A DNA stretch of 64,000 bases from PALSA-1004 sp963829085 (GCA_963829085.1 CAWHHJ010000012.1:124001-188000), one strand, 5' to 3'. Counted from the stretch's first letter, positions 52,811 to 61,911 are shown. Numbers and translations: made by a program. The notes: generated by a model not told the origin, from the sequence alone.

Positions 52811-54994
52811 ATGACGATTCGTTCGCATCTGGTGCTGCTTGTGTGCGCAGCGCTGCTGCCCATGCTGATCTTTGCCGCACTGCTCACCGCGTGGTTTTGG
52901 TCCGCGCAGAGCAGCGCGAGTGATCAGCGCTTTCTCGAGCGAGTCCGCGCGTTGTCGATTGCTATCGACACGGAGATCGAAGCGTCGATTCGAGTGCTCG
53001 ACTCGCTCAAACAGTCGCCGGAAATCGAGGCCAATGACATTGCGCGCTTCAGTGCCAAGGCAGGCCGCGCGCTGAGTTCACAGCCGCAGTGGTCATCGCT
53101 CGAGCTTCGATCCATCTCGGGAAAGGTGCTTTATTTTGCCGGGATGCAGCAGCCGGGACGCGAAGCGTTCGATGCCGTGGCGCTCGAGCGTGCAGTTGCG
53201 GGTAAGCGACCGGCAGTATCGGGACTCGTTCATTCCGGTGCGGGTAATAAGTATTGGATTGAAATAGCGGTGCCCGTTGTTCACGAGGAAGCCGTTACAC
53301 ATCTGCTGATTGCCCGCATCGATCAAGAGGCGTGGCTGCGTCTGCTGTCACGACTGCCGATATTGTCGAATGCGACGATCACGCTGCTCGATAGGGATGC
53401 AATCATCATCGCGCGTACGTTGAATAATGATCGGTGGGTAGGGAAACCGGCAACGTCGGAGCTGGCGGCAAAAGCGAAGCTGATGCCGGAGGGCGCCTAC
53501 CGCAGCACTGGCCTTGAAGGTCAGGCGTTTTACTCCGCTCATCGGCGATCGCCCCTGTGGGGTTGGACGGTAGCGACTGGTGTGCCGGCCGTCGAAGTCG
53601 AGAGACCGATGCGGGACTCGACACTGGCCCTCGTCGGTGCGGCGGTACTAAGCGCAGGTCTCGCTATCTGGCTTGCGATTATTGTCGGTCGCCGTATCGC
53701 GGGTCCTGTAGCCGCACTCGCGAGTTCCGTAAAGGCGCTTGAAACCGGCGGTCCTGCTGCGCGTTCCGAACAGATACGCGGTATCTCGGAAGTAGAAGAA
53801 GTCGCATCCGCGTTTGCACAGACCGGTCAACTGCTGCAACAACGTGAACAGGCCTTGAGCGTCGCTCTTGGCGGCGAACAGCGGGCGCGTGCGGAGGCGG
53901 AAGCGGCAAATCGCGGCAAGGATCAGTTCCTCGCGATGCTGGGACACGAGTTGCGCAATCCGCTCAGCGCGATCTCCAATGCAGTGGCACTTGGCGACAG
54001 AGTCGATGCCGGCTCTGAGTTGGCCGTGCGCGCCCGCGACGTCGTGCGTCGGCAGCTCGGCAATTTGCGGCGGCTGGTGGACGACTTGCTCGATGTGGCG
54101 CGCGTCACGACCGGAAAAATCGCATTACAGTCCACGCCACTCGAACTGACGGCGGTGGTGAGGCGTTCCATCGCTGCGCTGAAGGACGCGCGCCGGCTCG
54201 CGGACCACGAAGTCCAACTTGCGCTCGATCAGGCGTGGGTATGTGCCGACGATACGCGGCTTGAACAGATTGTATGCAACCTCGTGGAGAACGCTGCTAA
54301 ATACACCCCCCCGGGCGGCAATATACGCGTATCTGTAAGGCGCGAGGACGCCAATGCCGTCCTCGAGGTCAGCGATACGGGACGCGGCATTTCTGCGGAC
54401 CTCCTGCCGCGTGTGTTCGATTTGTTCACTCAGGATGAGCGCACGCTCGACCGATCACAGGGAGGCTTAGGGCTAGGGTTAAGCTTAGTCCGTCGTCTCG
54501 TGGAGTTACATCACGGCACGGTGACTGCGGCAAGTGAAGGACCGGGCAAGGGGGCGACATTCGTTGTGCGTCTGCCGCAAATCGAAGCGCCGGTATTCGT
54601 GGCAGCCCCGACGCAATCTGCACCGGCGCGAACTAAACGCCGGCGCATTCTTGTCATCGAAGACAATGTCGACGGACGTGACGCATTGAAAGAGCTGCTT
54701 CAAGGCCAGGGTCACGAGGTGCATACCGCAGGCGACGGGCCGGCGGGCGTTGAGGAGGCGCTTGCGGTGTCGCCGGAAGTTGTGTTGATCGACATCGGCC
54801 TTCCCGGCTTTGATGGATATGAAGTCGCGCGTCGTTTGCGCGCGTCTACACAAGGAAAGCATCTTAAGCTGATTGCGCTGACGGGCTACGGTCAGGAGGA
54901 AGATGTGAAGCGTGCGCGAGACGTCGGCTTTGACGACTATCTTGTCAAACCCGTGGAAATGAACGTGCTTGAAAGTGTGTGCGCTGCTGCATAG
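52811..54994 (+). CDS. Hybrid sensor histidine kinase with C-terminal receiver
   Basis: 727 residues. Membrane helix (7-28), a periplasmic dCACHE-like sensor (about 30-265), second helix (about 272-293), HAMP-like linker, HisKA with the phospho-acceptor H379 in MLGHELRNPLSAIS, HATPase with N-box (CNLVENAAKYTPPGGN) and G-boxes (SDTGRGIS, GGLGLGLSLV), then a receiver with D661 in LIDIGLPGFDGYE. There is no output domain after the receiver, so phosphate must pass to another protein. The dCACHE sensor usually binds small ligands such as amino or organic acids. It follows the CMD gene. Confidence 0.92.
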   Translation: MTIRSHLVLLVCAALLPMLIFAALLTAWFWSAQSSASDQRFLERVRALSIAIDTEIEASIRVLDSLKQSPEIEANDIARFSAKAGRALSSQPQWSSLELRSISGKVLYFAGMQQPGREAFDAVALERAVAGKRPAVSGLVHSGAGNKYWIEIAVPVVHEEAVTHLLIARIDQEAWLRLLSRLPILSNATITLLDRDAIIIARTLNNDRWVGKPATSELAAKAKLMPEGAYRSTGLEGQAFYSAHRRSPLWGWTVATGVPAVEVERPMRDSTLALVGAAVLSAGLAIWLAIIVGRRIAGPVAALASSVKALETGGPAARSEQIRGISEVEEVASAFAQTGQLLQQREQALSVALGGEQRARAEAEAANRGKDQFLAMLGHELRNPLSAISNAVALGDRVDAGSELAVRARDVVRRQLGNLRRLVDDLLDVARVTTGKIALQSTPLELTAVVRRSIAALKDARRLADHEVQLALDQAWVCADDTRLEQIVCNLVENAAKYTPPGGNIRVSVRREDANAVLEVSDTGRGISADLLPRVFDLFTQDERTLDRSQGGLGLGLSLVRRLVELHHGTVTAASEGPGKGATFVVRLPQIEAPVFVAAPTQSAPARTKRRRILVIEDNVDGRDALKELLQGQGHEVHTAGDGPAGVEEALAVSPEVVLIDIGLPGFDGYEVARRLRASTQGKHLKLIALTGYGQEEDVKRARDVGFDDYLVKPVEMNVLESVCAAA

Positions 54995-55180
54995 GCGTGG
55001 CGCTTGCGCGGTCGTCCGAATGGTCCTACTTACGCGCTGCTGCTATGGCTGCTGCCCAATGTCAGCGCTGCCAGACGTTTCGCATGGTAACTCCTACCGC
55101 CGAATAAGAGACTACTGATACTCGCCGACCTCCTATTGCGCGATCCTTACTGCAGCACGTTTCGAGTGAAAGGACGAGTC

Positions 55181-55330
55181 ATGCTTTATACCATTGCAGT
55201 CGTGCTTGTTGTGTTGTGGTTGCTGGGGTTGGTCACGTCGTACACCATGGGCGGCTTCATCCATATTCTGCTTGTGCTCGCGATTGTGGCAGTTCTGTTC
55301 AATGTCATAAGCGGCCGAAGGGCTCCGTGA
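55181..55330 (+). CDS. Lmo0937-type small membrane protein
   Basis: 49 residues from the ATG at 55181, with GAAAGGACG before it. Two membrane helices: LYTIAVVLVVLWLLGLVTSY and GFIHILLVLAIVAVLFNVI, with short basic tail. It matches the small lmo0937-like family, of unknown role and often stress-induced. A longer start at 55136 would add a non-hydrophobic tail without a ribosome site. Confidence 0.82.
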   Translation: MLYTIAVVLVVLWLLGLVTSYTMGGFIHILLVLAIVAVLFNVISGRRAP

Positions 55331-55407
55331 TGTGATTTGCATCTGAACCCGGACCGCCCCATGCCTCGTCCGGTGTAGAGCCTATTAAACTTATAAAGGA
55401 GATTCTT

Positions 55408-55815
55408 ATGAAATTGAAATTCGCACCTACTTTAATCGCCGGCGCCTTCGCGCTTGCTGCAGCAGGTTGTATGACCGAGCGGACACCTGGAAGCGCAAAT
55501 GAATCTGCCGGGCCGATGGGTCAATCGAATTATTGTGCAACGCATGCGACCGAAGCGCGCTGCGCAGGCGGACGCGACGCGATGGCGACCGATCCTTACG
55601 GGCGGACAGATCGTGACGTAATGGGCGATCGTTACTCCACGGGCACAGACCCGTACGCGCGCGGCAGATATCAGCCGTTTCCCGCGATGGACAATGAGTC
55701 TGCGGGCCCGATCGGGATGTCAATGTGGTGCCGCCAGCACTACAACCAGCCCGGATGTGAGACTAACAGTTGGGACAGCAACAGCAATTACTCAAGGGGC
55801 ACGACCAGCCGCTAG
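55408..55815 (+). CDS. Small outer-membrane-type lipoprotein
   Basis: 135 residues after AAAGGAGATT. Signal peptide with lipobox LAAAGC, so the cysteine at position 21 should be lipidated. Two copies of a segment with NESAGP (residues 30 and 97) followed by a Cys-x-His-like pattern (NYCATHATEARC and MWCRQHYNQPGC) form an internal repeat with paired cysteines. The rest is Gly/Asp/Tyr-rich with low complexity (DPYGRTDRD). No family recognised. A terminator-like hairpin follows. Confidence 0.75.
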   Translation: MKLKFAPTLIAGAFALAAAGCMTERTPGSANESAGPMGQSNYCATHATEARCAGGRDAMATDPYGRTDRDVMGDRYSTGTDPYARGRYQPFPAMDNESAGPIGMSMWCRQHYNQPGCETNSWDSNSNYSRGTTSR

Positions 55816-55841
55816 GCACGATTAACGGCCCGTTATGCCCA

Positions 55842-55871
55842 CGCCCTTGGCCAGTCTGGCAAGGGCGTTTT
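55842..55871 (+). terminator. Intrinsic terminator after the lipoprotein gene
   Basis: Stem CGCCCTTG...CAAGGGCG with an inner GCCA/TGGC and a bulged G, followed by TTTT. About 26 bases after the stop. Confidence 0.8.
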
Positions 55872-56149
55872 CCATTTCAGCAGCGCCGAAAGAGCTTCGC
55901 AATCGCGACTGGTTATGGTCAGGCAAAAAGCGTCACGTGTGAGCGTGGCCCTCATACACGGTCGCGAAAGACGGTTGGCGCCATCCATCGACATTATGCA
56001 AGCATCATAAATACGGCGTGTAGCATCATTATTACGACGCTGTGAGGAGAGTACACATCCGCCCGGGACCGGTGGGGGGCAGCCCCATGCAATAATCGCG
56101 TCCGGCGGTCGTAACATCCACGCCCGGCTTATCAAACAAAGGGGTTCTC
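55872..56149. other. Intergenic region before the VIT1-like gene
   Basis: No gene recognised on either strand. A short frame on the minus strand is not supported. The promoter of the VIT1-like gene should be here. Confidence 0.4.
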
Positions 56150-56851
56150 ATTTCAATTCGTAAAAGTCATCGCGAGCGGCACCGCACGCATCGCATAGGC
56201 TGGTTGCGCGCAGCAGTGCTCGGCGCTAATGACGGTATCGTCTCTACCGCCAGTCTCGTCCTGGGCGTCGCCGCCGCCCAGGCGACGCATCATGCAATAC
56301 TTGTGGCGGGTATCGCGGGCCTCGTCGCAGGCACCATGTCGATGGCGGCGGGCGAATATGTGTCTGTGCGCTCGCAGGCTGATTCCGAAGAGGCGGCATT
56401 GAATCTCGAGCGCCAGGAACTGCAGGCTGACGATGAGGGCGAGCGCAGAGAACTAACCGCCATCTACATAAACCGTGGTATTGAGCCGGCACTCGCGCGC
56501 CAGGTCGCTCAGCAATTGATGGCGCACGATGCACTCGGCGCCCACGCGCGCGACGAGCTTGGCATATCAGAGCAGTTAAAAGCACGACCGCTGCAGGCAG
56601 CGCTGGCATCGGCTACGAGCTTCGCTACCGGGTCCGCGATGCCGCTCATAGCGGTCGCCTTGGCGCCGGTCGATCGCCTGATACCGGTCGTCGCGGTCAG
56701 TTCGCTGCTTTTCCTCGCAGTTCTCGGTGCTCTGGCAGCCCGTGCGGGCGGCGCGCCGATTGGCATCGGTGCAGGACGCGTGACCTTTTGGGGAGCCTTG
56801 GCGATGGCGCTGACGGCAGCGGTCGGAACATTGTTCGGTACGCCGGTCTAA
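56150..56851 (+). CDS. VIT1/CCC1-family membrane transporter
   Basis: About 233 residues of the vacuolar iron transporter family: GWLRAAVLGANDGIVSTASL, GTMSMAAGEYVSVRSQADSE with metal-binding Met and Glu, and five membrane helices. The conserved N-terminal His/Glu helix (HRERHRTHR) lies before the first available TTG (56204). The true start is therefore probably further up, at an ATT at 56150 with AAAGGGG before it, or at an ATG lost to a sequence error. Members move Fe2+ or Mn2+ across membranes. Confidence 0.82.
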   Translation: MSIRKSHRERHRTHRIGWLRAAVLGANDGIVSTASLVLGVAAAQATHHAILVAGIAGLVAGTMSMAAGEYVSVRSQADSEEAALNLERQELQADDEGERRELTAIYINRGIEPALARQVAQQLMAHDALGAHARDELGISEQLKARPLQAALASATSFATGSAMPLIAVALAPVDRLIPVVAVSSLLFLAVLGALAARAGGAPIGIGAGRVTFWGALAMALTAAVGTLFGTPV

Positions 56852-56949
56852 ACATCATCGCCGCCTTGCCGAACGCGGGCGTTCATCAGTTGCGTTCACT
56901 GCTCATAGCGCCGACAGCCGATGTCCGCTGACGGTCTCAGGATTCGTTT

Positions 56950-58347
56950 ATGCATGCCAACAACCAGAACCTGCACTTAAATAGTCGTTATCTAGGACGG
57001 CGTCAGCGCGTCGTGGCGCACGCGTTTTTAGCGTCGATGCTAGTACTTGCCGGCTGCGGCGAAGTGGCGCAATTGCCTGAAGCCGCAACCATGGGGCCGC
57101 AGCCTACGCTGCCGGCGCCCAAACAAACGCTGATCCCGACCGTGCACGTGGCGCCTGCCAAGGGCTGGCCTGCGGGTGCCGCGCCGACCGCTGCCGCAGG
57201 TTTGGAGGTCAAGGCATATGCGTCGGGACTTGATCATCCCAGATGGCTGTATGTTTTGCCGAATGGGGACGTGCTCGTCGCCGAGACGAATGCTCCGCCA
57301 AAACCCGAGGACGGCAAGGGCATCAAAGGCTGGGTCATGAAGATGGTGCAGAAGCGCGCCGGAGCACGCGTCCCCAGCGCCAACCGGATAACATTGCTGC
57401 GCGATGTTAACGGCGACGGCGTTGCGGAAACGCGCACGGTGTTTATCGATGGCTTGAATTCGCCATTTGGCATGGTGCTCGTGGGTCGCGATCTGTATGT
57501 CGCGAACACGGATGCGATTCTGCGTTTTCCTTATCAGGATGGCGCGACGCGCATCACCGCGCAAGGCGTGAAAGTCGCGGATCTGCCCGCCGGACCGATC
57601 AACCACCACTGGACCAAGAACATCATCGCGAACAAGGATGGTTCGCGGCTCTATGCTACGGTCGGATCAAACAGCAACGCGGCCGAAAACGGAATCGATA
57701 AAGAAGAGCATCGCGCAGCGATACTCGAAGTCGAGACGGCCACCGGCAAAACGCGCGATTTCGCCACCGGCCTGCGTAATCCGAACGGCCTCGGCTGGCA
57801 GCCTCAAAGCGGTGCGCTGTGGACTTCCGTGAATGAACGCGACGAGCTTGGCGGCGATCTTGTGCCGGATTACATGACTTCGGTGCGTGATGGCGGTTTC
57901 TATGGATGGCCGTACAGCTATTACGGACAGAACATCGACGATCGTGTAAAGCCGCCGCGCCCCGACTTGGTGGCAAAGGCGCTCGTGCCTGACTATGCGC
58001 TGGGCGCGCACACTGCTTCTCTCGGTCTCACTTTTTACAACGGAGCTTTGTTTCCTCCCCGCTATGCCGGCGGCGCGTTTATTGGCCAGCACGGATCATG
58101 GAACCGCAAGCCGCGCAGCGGCTACAAGGTGATCTTCGTGCGGTTCGACAACGGCCGCCCGGTCGGCATGCCGGAAGACGTGCTTACCGGTTTTGTGGAT
58201 GCGGATGGCGATGCGTTGGGGCGGCCGGTGGGCGTCGCGGTCGATGCAGCCGGCGCGTTACTCGTAGCGGATGATGTCGGTAATACGGTGTGGCGTGTCA
58301 CGCCATCGACGCCGGCCACAACTACACCAGCGCCTGGCGGGCGCTGA
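56950..58347 (+). CDS. PQQ-type sorbosone/glucose dehydrogenase-like lipoprotein
   Basis: 465 residues. The lipobox LVLAGC near residue 36 suggests an envelope lipoprotein. The six-bladed propeller of soluble quinoprotein sugar dehydrogenases is visible: GLDHPRWLYVLPNGDVLVAE, RDVNGDGVAETRTVF, GPINHHWTKNIIA, NERDELGGDLVPDY, FYGWPYSYYG and GQHGSWNRKP. His residues at HHW and QHGSW are at the usual active-site places. It would oxidise a sugar or alcohol in the periplasm with bound PQQ. No PQQ-making genes are near. The C-terminus is Thr/Pro-rich. Confidence 0.88.
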   Translation: MHANNQNLHLNSRYLGRRQRVVAHAFLASMLVLAGCGEVAQLPEAATMGPQPTLPAPKQTLIPTVHVAPAKGWPAGAAPTAAAGLEVKAYASGLDHPRWLYVLPNGDVLVAETNAPPKPEDGKGIKGWVMKMVQKRAGARVPSANRITLLRDVNGDGVAETRTVFIDGLNSPFGMVLVGRDLYVANTDAILRFPYQDGATRITAQGVKVADLPAGPINHHWTKNIIANKDGSRLYATVGSNSNAAENGIDKEEHRAAILEVETATGKTRDFATGLRNPNGLGWQPQSGALWTSVNERDELGGDLVPDYMTSVRDGGFYGWPYSYYGQNIDDRVKPPRPDLVAKALVPDYALGAHTASLGLTFYNGALFPPRYAGGAFIGQHGSWNRKPRSGYKVIFVRFDNGRPVGMPEDVLTGFVDADGDALGRPVGVAVDAAGALLVADDVGNTVWRVTPSTPATTTPAPGGR

Positions 58348-58555
58348 CTCGTGGTATCGACTCAGCGCACATTGCAATTGCCGTTGCATCTGCAGTCCGG
58401 TCACTCCCTATGAGTATAGGGTGGCGCCGATATACGCTCATGCGCATGGAACTGCGCATTGTGGTCTAATCCTGCCGGATTGCGAGCCTCGCTCATATGA
58501 TCGGCTTGCGAAAGAGACGAAGCACACGACTTCGCTGCTGCAAATGAGGAGAATC

Positions 58556-59524
58556 ATGAACCGGAACTTTTTTCCAGTCACGCTTGCCGCCGCATTGTTA
58601 ATGTCAGCAAGCGCATTTGCAGCCGACAAATTTCCCGAAAAACCGATTCGCATGGTGGTTCCGTTTCCGCCGGGTGCGGCAAGCGATTTCCTCGCACGTA
58701 CCGTGGGACAGAAGCTGAGCGAGCAATATGGCGAGCAGGTTGTTACCGACAATCGGCCGGGTGCCGGCGGCCTTGTCGGCAGTGGCATCGTCGCAACCGC
58801 GATTCCGAATGGTTACACGATCGCGCTCGTCGGCCAGCCGCATCTCGTGAATCCGCTTATCCATAAAGACGCGGGCTACCGGCCGTTCGCTGATTTCTCC
58901 TCGGTGATCGAAGTTGCCTCCATGGCGAATGCACTGGTGGTTGCACCGGGTGTGCAGGCGAAATCGGTCAGCGAATTGATTGGGCAGGCAAAGGAGCAGC
59001 CGGGAAAATTTAACTTCGGTTCACTGGGCGTGGGCAGCTCTTCGCATCTCGCCGGCGAAATGTTCAAATCGGCGGCCGGCATCGACATCGTGCACGTGCC
59101 TTTCCGCCTGCTCGGTGACGTGTACGCCGAAATGTTTGCGGGGCGCGTGCACATGTATGTGTTTCCGCTGCCGGCTGTAATGCCTATGCTGCAGCAGGGG
59201 AAGTTGCGTGCGCTGGCAGTGGCAACGCCGAAACGCGCAACGGCATTGCCAAGCGTGCCGACGATGGCCGAATCCGGATTGCCGGCGTATCAGTCAGACA
59301 GCTGGTTCGGCATCGTTGCACCGGCAAAAACGCCGCGCAATCTGATCGACAAGCTGAATGCCGACATTGCGGGCATCCTGCGTGACCCCGCCATCAAGGA
59401 GCGCATCATTGCGCAAGGCGCCGAGCCCGCCTTTGGCACGCCCGAAGATTTCACAAAACTGCAGCGAGACGAATACGCGCGCATCGAAAAGCTGGTGAAG
59501 GCAATCGGCATTCAGCCGCGCTAA
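58556..59524 (+). CDS. Bug/TctC-family periplasmic solute-binding protein
   Basis: 322 residues from the ATG at 58556 (GAGGAGA before it). Signal peptide (LAAALLMSASAFAAD) and family marks: FPEKPIRMVVPFPPGAASD, IPNGYTIALV (the usual DGYTL changed to NGYTI), VHVPFRLLG (the usual VPYKG changed to VPFRL) and IVAPAKTP. Several ligand-loop changes suggest a divergent ligand. It lies between the quinoprotein dehydrogenase and the CMD selenoprotein gene, all on one strand. Confidence 0.9.
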   Translation: MNRNFFPVTLAAALLMSASAFAADKFPEKPIRMVVPFPPGAASDFLARTVGQKLSEQYGEQVVTDNRPGAGGLVGSGIVATAIPNGYTIALVGQPHLVNPLIHKDAGYRPFADFSSVIEVASMANALVVAPGVQAKSVSELIGQAKEQPGKFNFGSLGVGSSSHLAGEMFKSAAGIDIVHVPFRLLGDVYAEMFAGRVHMYVFPLPAVMPMLQQGKLRALAVATPKRATALPSVPTMAESGLPAYQSDSWFGIVAPAKTPRNLIDKLNADIAGILRDPAIKERIIAQGAEPAFGTPEDFTKLQRDEYARIEKLVKAIGIQPR

Positions 59525-59658
59525 CCTCGCTAAAGCGTACACCGGCACGCTGAAGTAGCCGGTAATCCAAACGGCGCAACAACATGTTGCGCGCGGGCCC
59601 GATACACGACCGGTGCCGGAGCGCTCACAATGTGGTGTCAGTTATGGAGGTACCCCGT

Positions 59659-60276
59659 ATGGCACGCATCAGCTATGTAGATCCGGATAAGCTCGCAGAT
59701 GCCGACTTGCGCGAGGCGTTGCAACAGGCAATGCAGCGCAGTACACCGCGTCCTGAAATACAGGCGGTCAGAGCGCAGCAGCCCGAAGTGCTGCGCGCTT
59801 TCATTTATACGTGGGACCGTCTCTTCAAAGGCGGCATTGTCGACCGCCATATCAAAGAGCTCTGCCGGTTACGTGTTTCACAGACCGTAGGCTGCGACTA
59901 CTGAGGCAACCAGCGTGCCGTCCAGTTCGGACGGCAGGGCGAATCGTCACATGTCGCGAACGAGGACAAACTCGCGAGTCTCAATGACTTCGAGAAATCG
60001 CCGCTCTTCACCGAACGTGAGCGCGTGGCATTGCGTTACACGGACGCGATCTGCTGGGACCCGTCGAGTGCGGACGACGCGATGTGGAAAGATCTCCACG
60101 CGCATTTCACCGAACCCGAATTGGTCGAGCTTGGATCATTCGTCGGTTACATAGCAGGCGGTCAGCGCTGGATACGCACGCTCGGCATCGACCACGGCGA
60201 CGTGCTGCCGGAAACGACAGTGGGGTTGAGTCCTGACGCGGCTCGTCACGTGTCCGCGCGAAGCGCGGCAAAGTGA
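59659..60276 (+). CDS. CMD/AhpD-like protein with predicted selenocysteine (TGA read through)
   Basis: The ATG at 59659 has GGAGG eight bases before it. The frame reaches TGA at 59902 and then continues with no frame change for 124 codons of clearly homologous sequence (GNQRAVQFG, LNDFEKSPLFTERERVALRY, GQRWIRTLG). Relatives carry a CDYCGNQ motif there; here it is CDY-TGA-GNQ, so the second Cys of the CxxC redox pair is replaced by selenocysteine (C79, U82). A SECIS-like hairpin begins 15 bases into the sequence. Full length is 205 residues. CMD/AhpD-fold proteins with CxxC act as peroxidase partners or thiol reductases; a CxxU form should be a more reactive version. Read alone, the first frame would be an 81-residue fragment. 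Confidence 0.88.
59902..59936 (+). promoter_or_regulatory. Bacterial SECIS-like element of the CMD gene (includes TGA)
   Basis: Perfect eight-base-pair stem UGCCGUCC / GGACGGCA with loop AGUUC. The loop G and U are bases 24 and 25 counting from the U of UGA, almost the same place as in E. coli fdhF (23-24). No mismatch in the stem. Confidence 0.85.
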
Positions 60277-60292
60277 AGCGCGACCTGCAGGG

Positions 60293-61171
60293 TTACTGCG
60301 GCAGGCGCGTCACACTCATGTCAAAGGACAATTCGACTTCCGCTTGAGACGTCGTGCCGTCGACTGGCGCCGTCGTTTCCGGCAAAGCGCCTGTGGCGAG
60401 CGGAATATGACGCTGGCCCGTCAATAATCCCGATGTTGGATCGAGGCCGATCCAGCCGGCGCCCGGCACGAACGCTTCGGCCCATGCATGAAGCCCCAGA
60501 GAGTCGCGGTTAGTTCCGGCGCCGCCATCGATGTCGAGCTGTATGAGATAGCCTGATACAAAGCGTGCCGCTATTGCGCAGTGGCGCAGGATCTGCACCA
60601 ATAACCATCCGCTGTCGCGGCATGACCCGTTCCCGGCTTGAAGTGTTTGATCCGGTGTTTGCACACCCGCTTCCATGCGGAGGACGTGGACTACGTCGCC
60701 GTTCAGGCGACGATTCAGCTCGACGAGAAAGTCGGTTGTCGAGAGCGCGCCATCAGCATTATCTTTGCGGAACGCGCGAATCCATTCCAGTAAACCGGGG
60801 CCGCGTTCGTCGATCGTCAGGAATGTGGAGAGCTCGCGCTGGAGAACAGGTGGATACGCGAACGGAAAGCTTGCAGCGTAAGGGTCGACCAAAAAATCGA
60901 ACGGATTCGTGTCGTCGATTTCGACGCCCATGTCGACAGTAATAGCGAGCTCGCGCGCCTGGCTCGAAAATACCAGTCGTGCAATGCGATTGGCAGTCGC
61001 ATCCTGCTGCCAATATAGGAGATGCTCCTGCGGGCGCACATTAAGCGCGTATGCCCGGATAGAAGTGCGGCAGTGCGGAGCAGGATGCAGACGGATGAGA
61101 TGCGGTGCAAGTGTTACGGGGCGGTCAAATGCATAGCGCGTTCTATGCTGGAGCGCGAGCAGGGTCTTCAA
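60293..61171 (-). CDS. Transglutaminase-like protein of the Anbu cluster
   Basis: 292 residues from a TTG start at 61171 that overlaps the Anbu stop (TTGA); the other in-frame starts lie inside the Anbu gene. N-terminal beta-barrel domain (TRYAFDRPVTLAPHLIRLHP) and the transglutaminase core with the triad C184 (GNGSCRDSG), H228 (GLHAWAEAF) and D244 (LDPTSG). Such proteins are found with Anbu, alpha-E and ATP-grasp genes and probably hydrolyse or transfer gamma-glutamyl or similar amide bonds. It is the last gene of the set. Confidence 0.9.
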   Translation of the reverse strand: MKTLLALQHRTRYAFDRPVTLAPHLIRLHPAPHCRTSIRAYALNVRPQEHLLYWQQDATANRIARLVFSSQARELAITVDMGVEIDDTNPFDFLVDPYAASFPFAYPPVLQRELSTFLTIDERGPGLLEWIRAFRKDNADGALSTTDFLVELNRRLNGDVVHVLRMEAGVQTPDQTLQAGNGSCRDSGWLLVQILRHCAIAARFVSGYLIQLDIDGGAGTNRDSLGLHAWAEAFVPGAGWIGLDPTSGLLTGQRHIPLATGALPETTAPVDGTTSQAEVELSFDMSVTRLPQ

Positions 61172-61911
61172 GCCGCATTCCCGTCCCACGGCGGATTGGG
61201 CAATTCTGCGAATACCCGTTTCAGACCGCGTCCCCACTGTGAATGCAGCATGTTGAAATAAGGATCCGTCTCGTCTACGCGGCGAAAGATTCCGGGCCGC
61301 AGCGTATTGTTTTCATAGATAAGGAGATCGATCGGCAGTCCAACCGAAATATTGCTGCGCATCGTGGAATCAAAAGATACGAGCACGCATTTCGCTGCAT
61401 CGAGAAGGCCGGTCCCGCTCATGATGACGCGATCGATGACAGGCTTGCCGTATTTGCTTTCGCCGATCTGGAAATAAGGCGTTTCCTCCGTTGCCTCGAT
61501 GAAATTTCCCTCGCTGTATACGTTGAACAATCGCTGGCGCTCGCCGCGGATCTGTCCGCCGATAATGAACGAGACATACGTTTCCACCTTGCTCTGCTTG
61601 AGGTAAGGACCATCGCGCCGTCTGACCTCGCGCAATGCGTCACCCACGAGCTCCGCCACTTGATACATCGATGTCGCCGCCAGTATCGTGCGGTCGCTAT
61701 TGCCACTGCGCCCCTGCAGCTCCAGCAGGTTGATGACGCTCTGCGTTATCGATAAATTGCCGGAACTCAGAAAAACGAGCAGCCGGTCATCAGTGCCCGG
61801 CACTACGTGCATTTTGCGAAAAGTGGCAATCTGGTCGACGCCGGCGTTGGTGCGCGAGTCCGAGGCGAATACCATGCCCGCGTCCAGCATTACCGCTACA
61901 CAATAAGTCAT
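61168..61911 (-). CDS. Anbu proteasome-like peptidase
   Basis: 247 residues of the Ntn-hydrolase fold found in Anbu. The catalytic Thr is residue 2 (MTYCVAVMLD), exposed after removal of Met; GMVFASDSRTNAGVD and LVFLSSGNLS match the family. Unlike 20S proteasome subunits it has no propeptide. Anbu forms helical or ring assemblies of its own; its peptide substrate is still unclear. It lies in the usual set with transglutaminase, alpha-E and ATP-grasp genes. The next gene overlaps by four bases. Confidence 0.9.
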   Translation of the reverse strand: MTYCVAVMLDAGMVFASDSRTNAGVDQIATFRKMHVVPGTDDRLLVFLSSGNLSITQSVINLLELQGRSGNSDRTILAATSMYQVAELVGDALREVRRRDGPYLKQSKVETYVSFIIGGQIRGERQRLFNVYSEGNFIEATEETPYFQIGESKYGKPVIDRVIMSGTGLLDAAKCVLVSFDSTMRSNISVGLPIDLLIYENNTLRPGIFRRVDETDPYFNMLHSQWGRGLKRVFAELPNPPWDGNAA

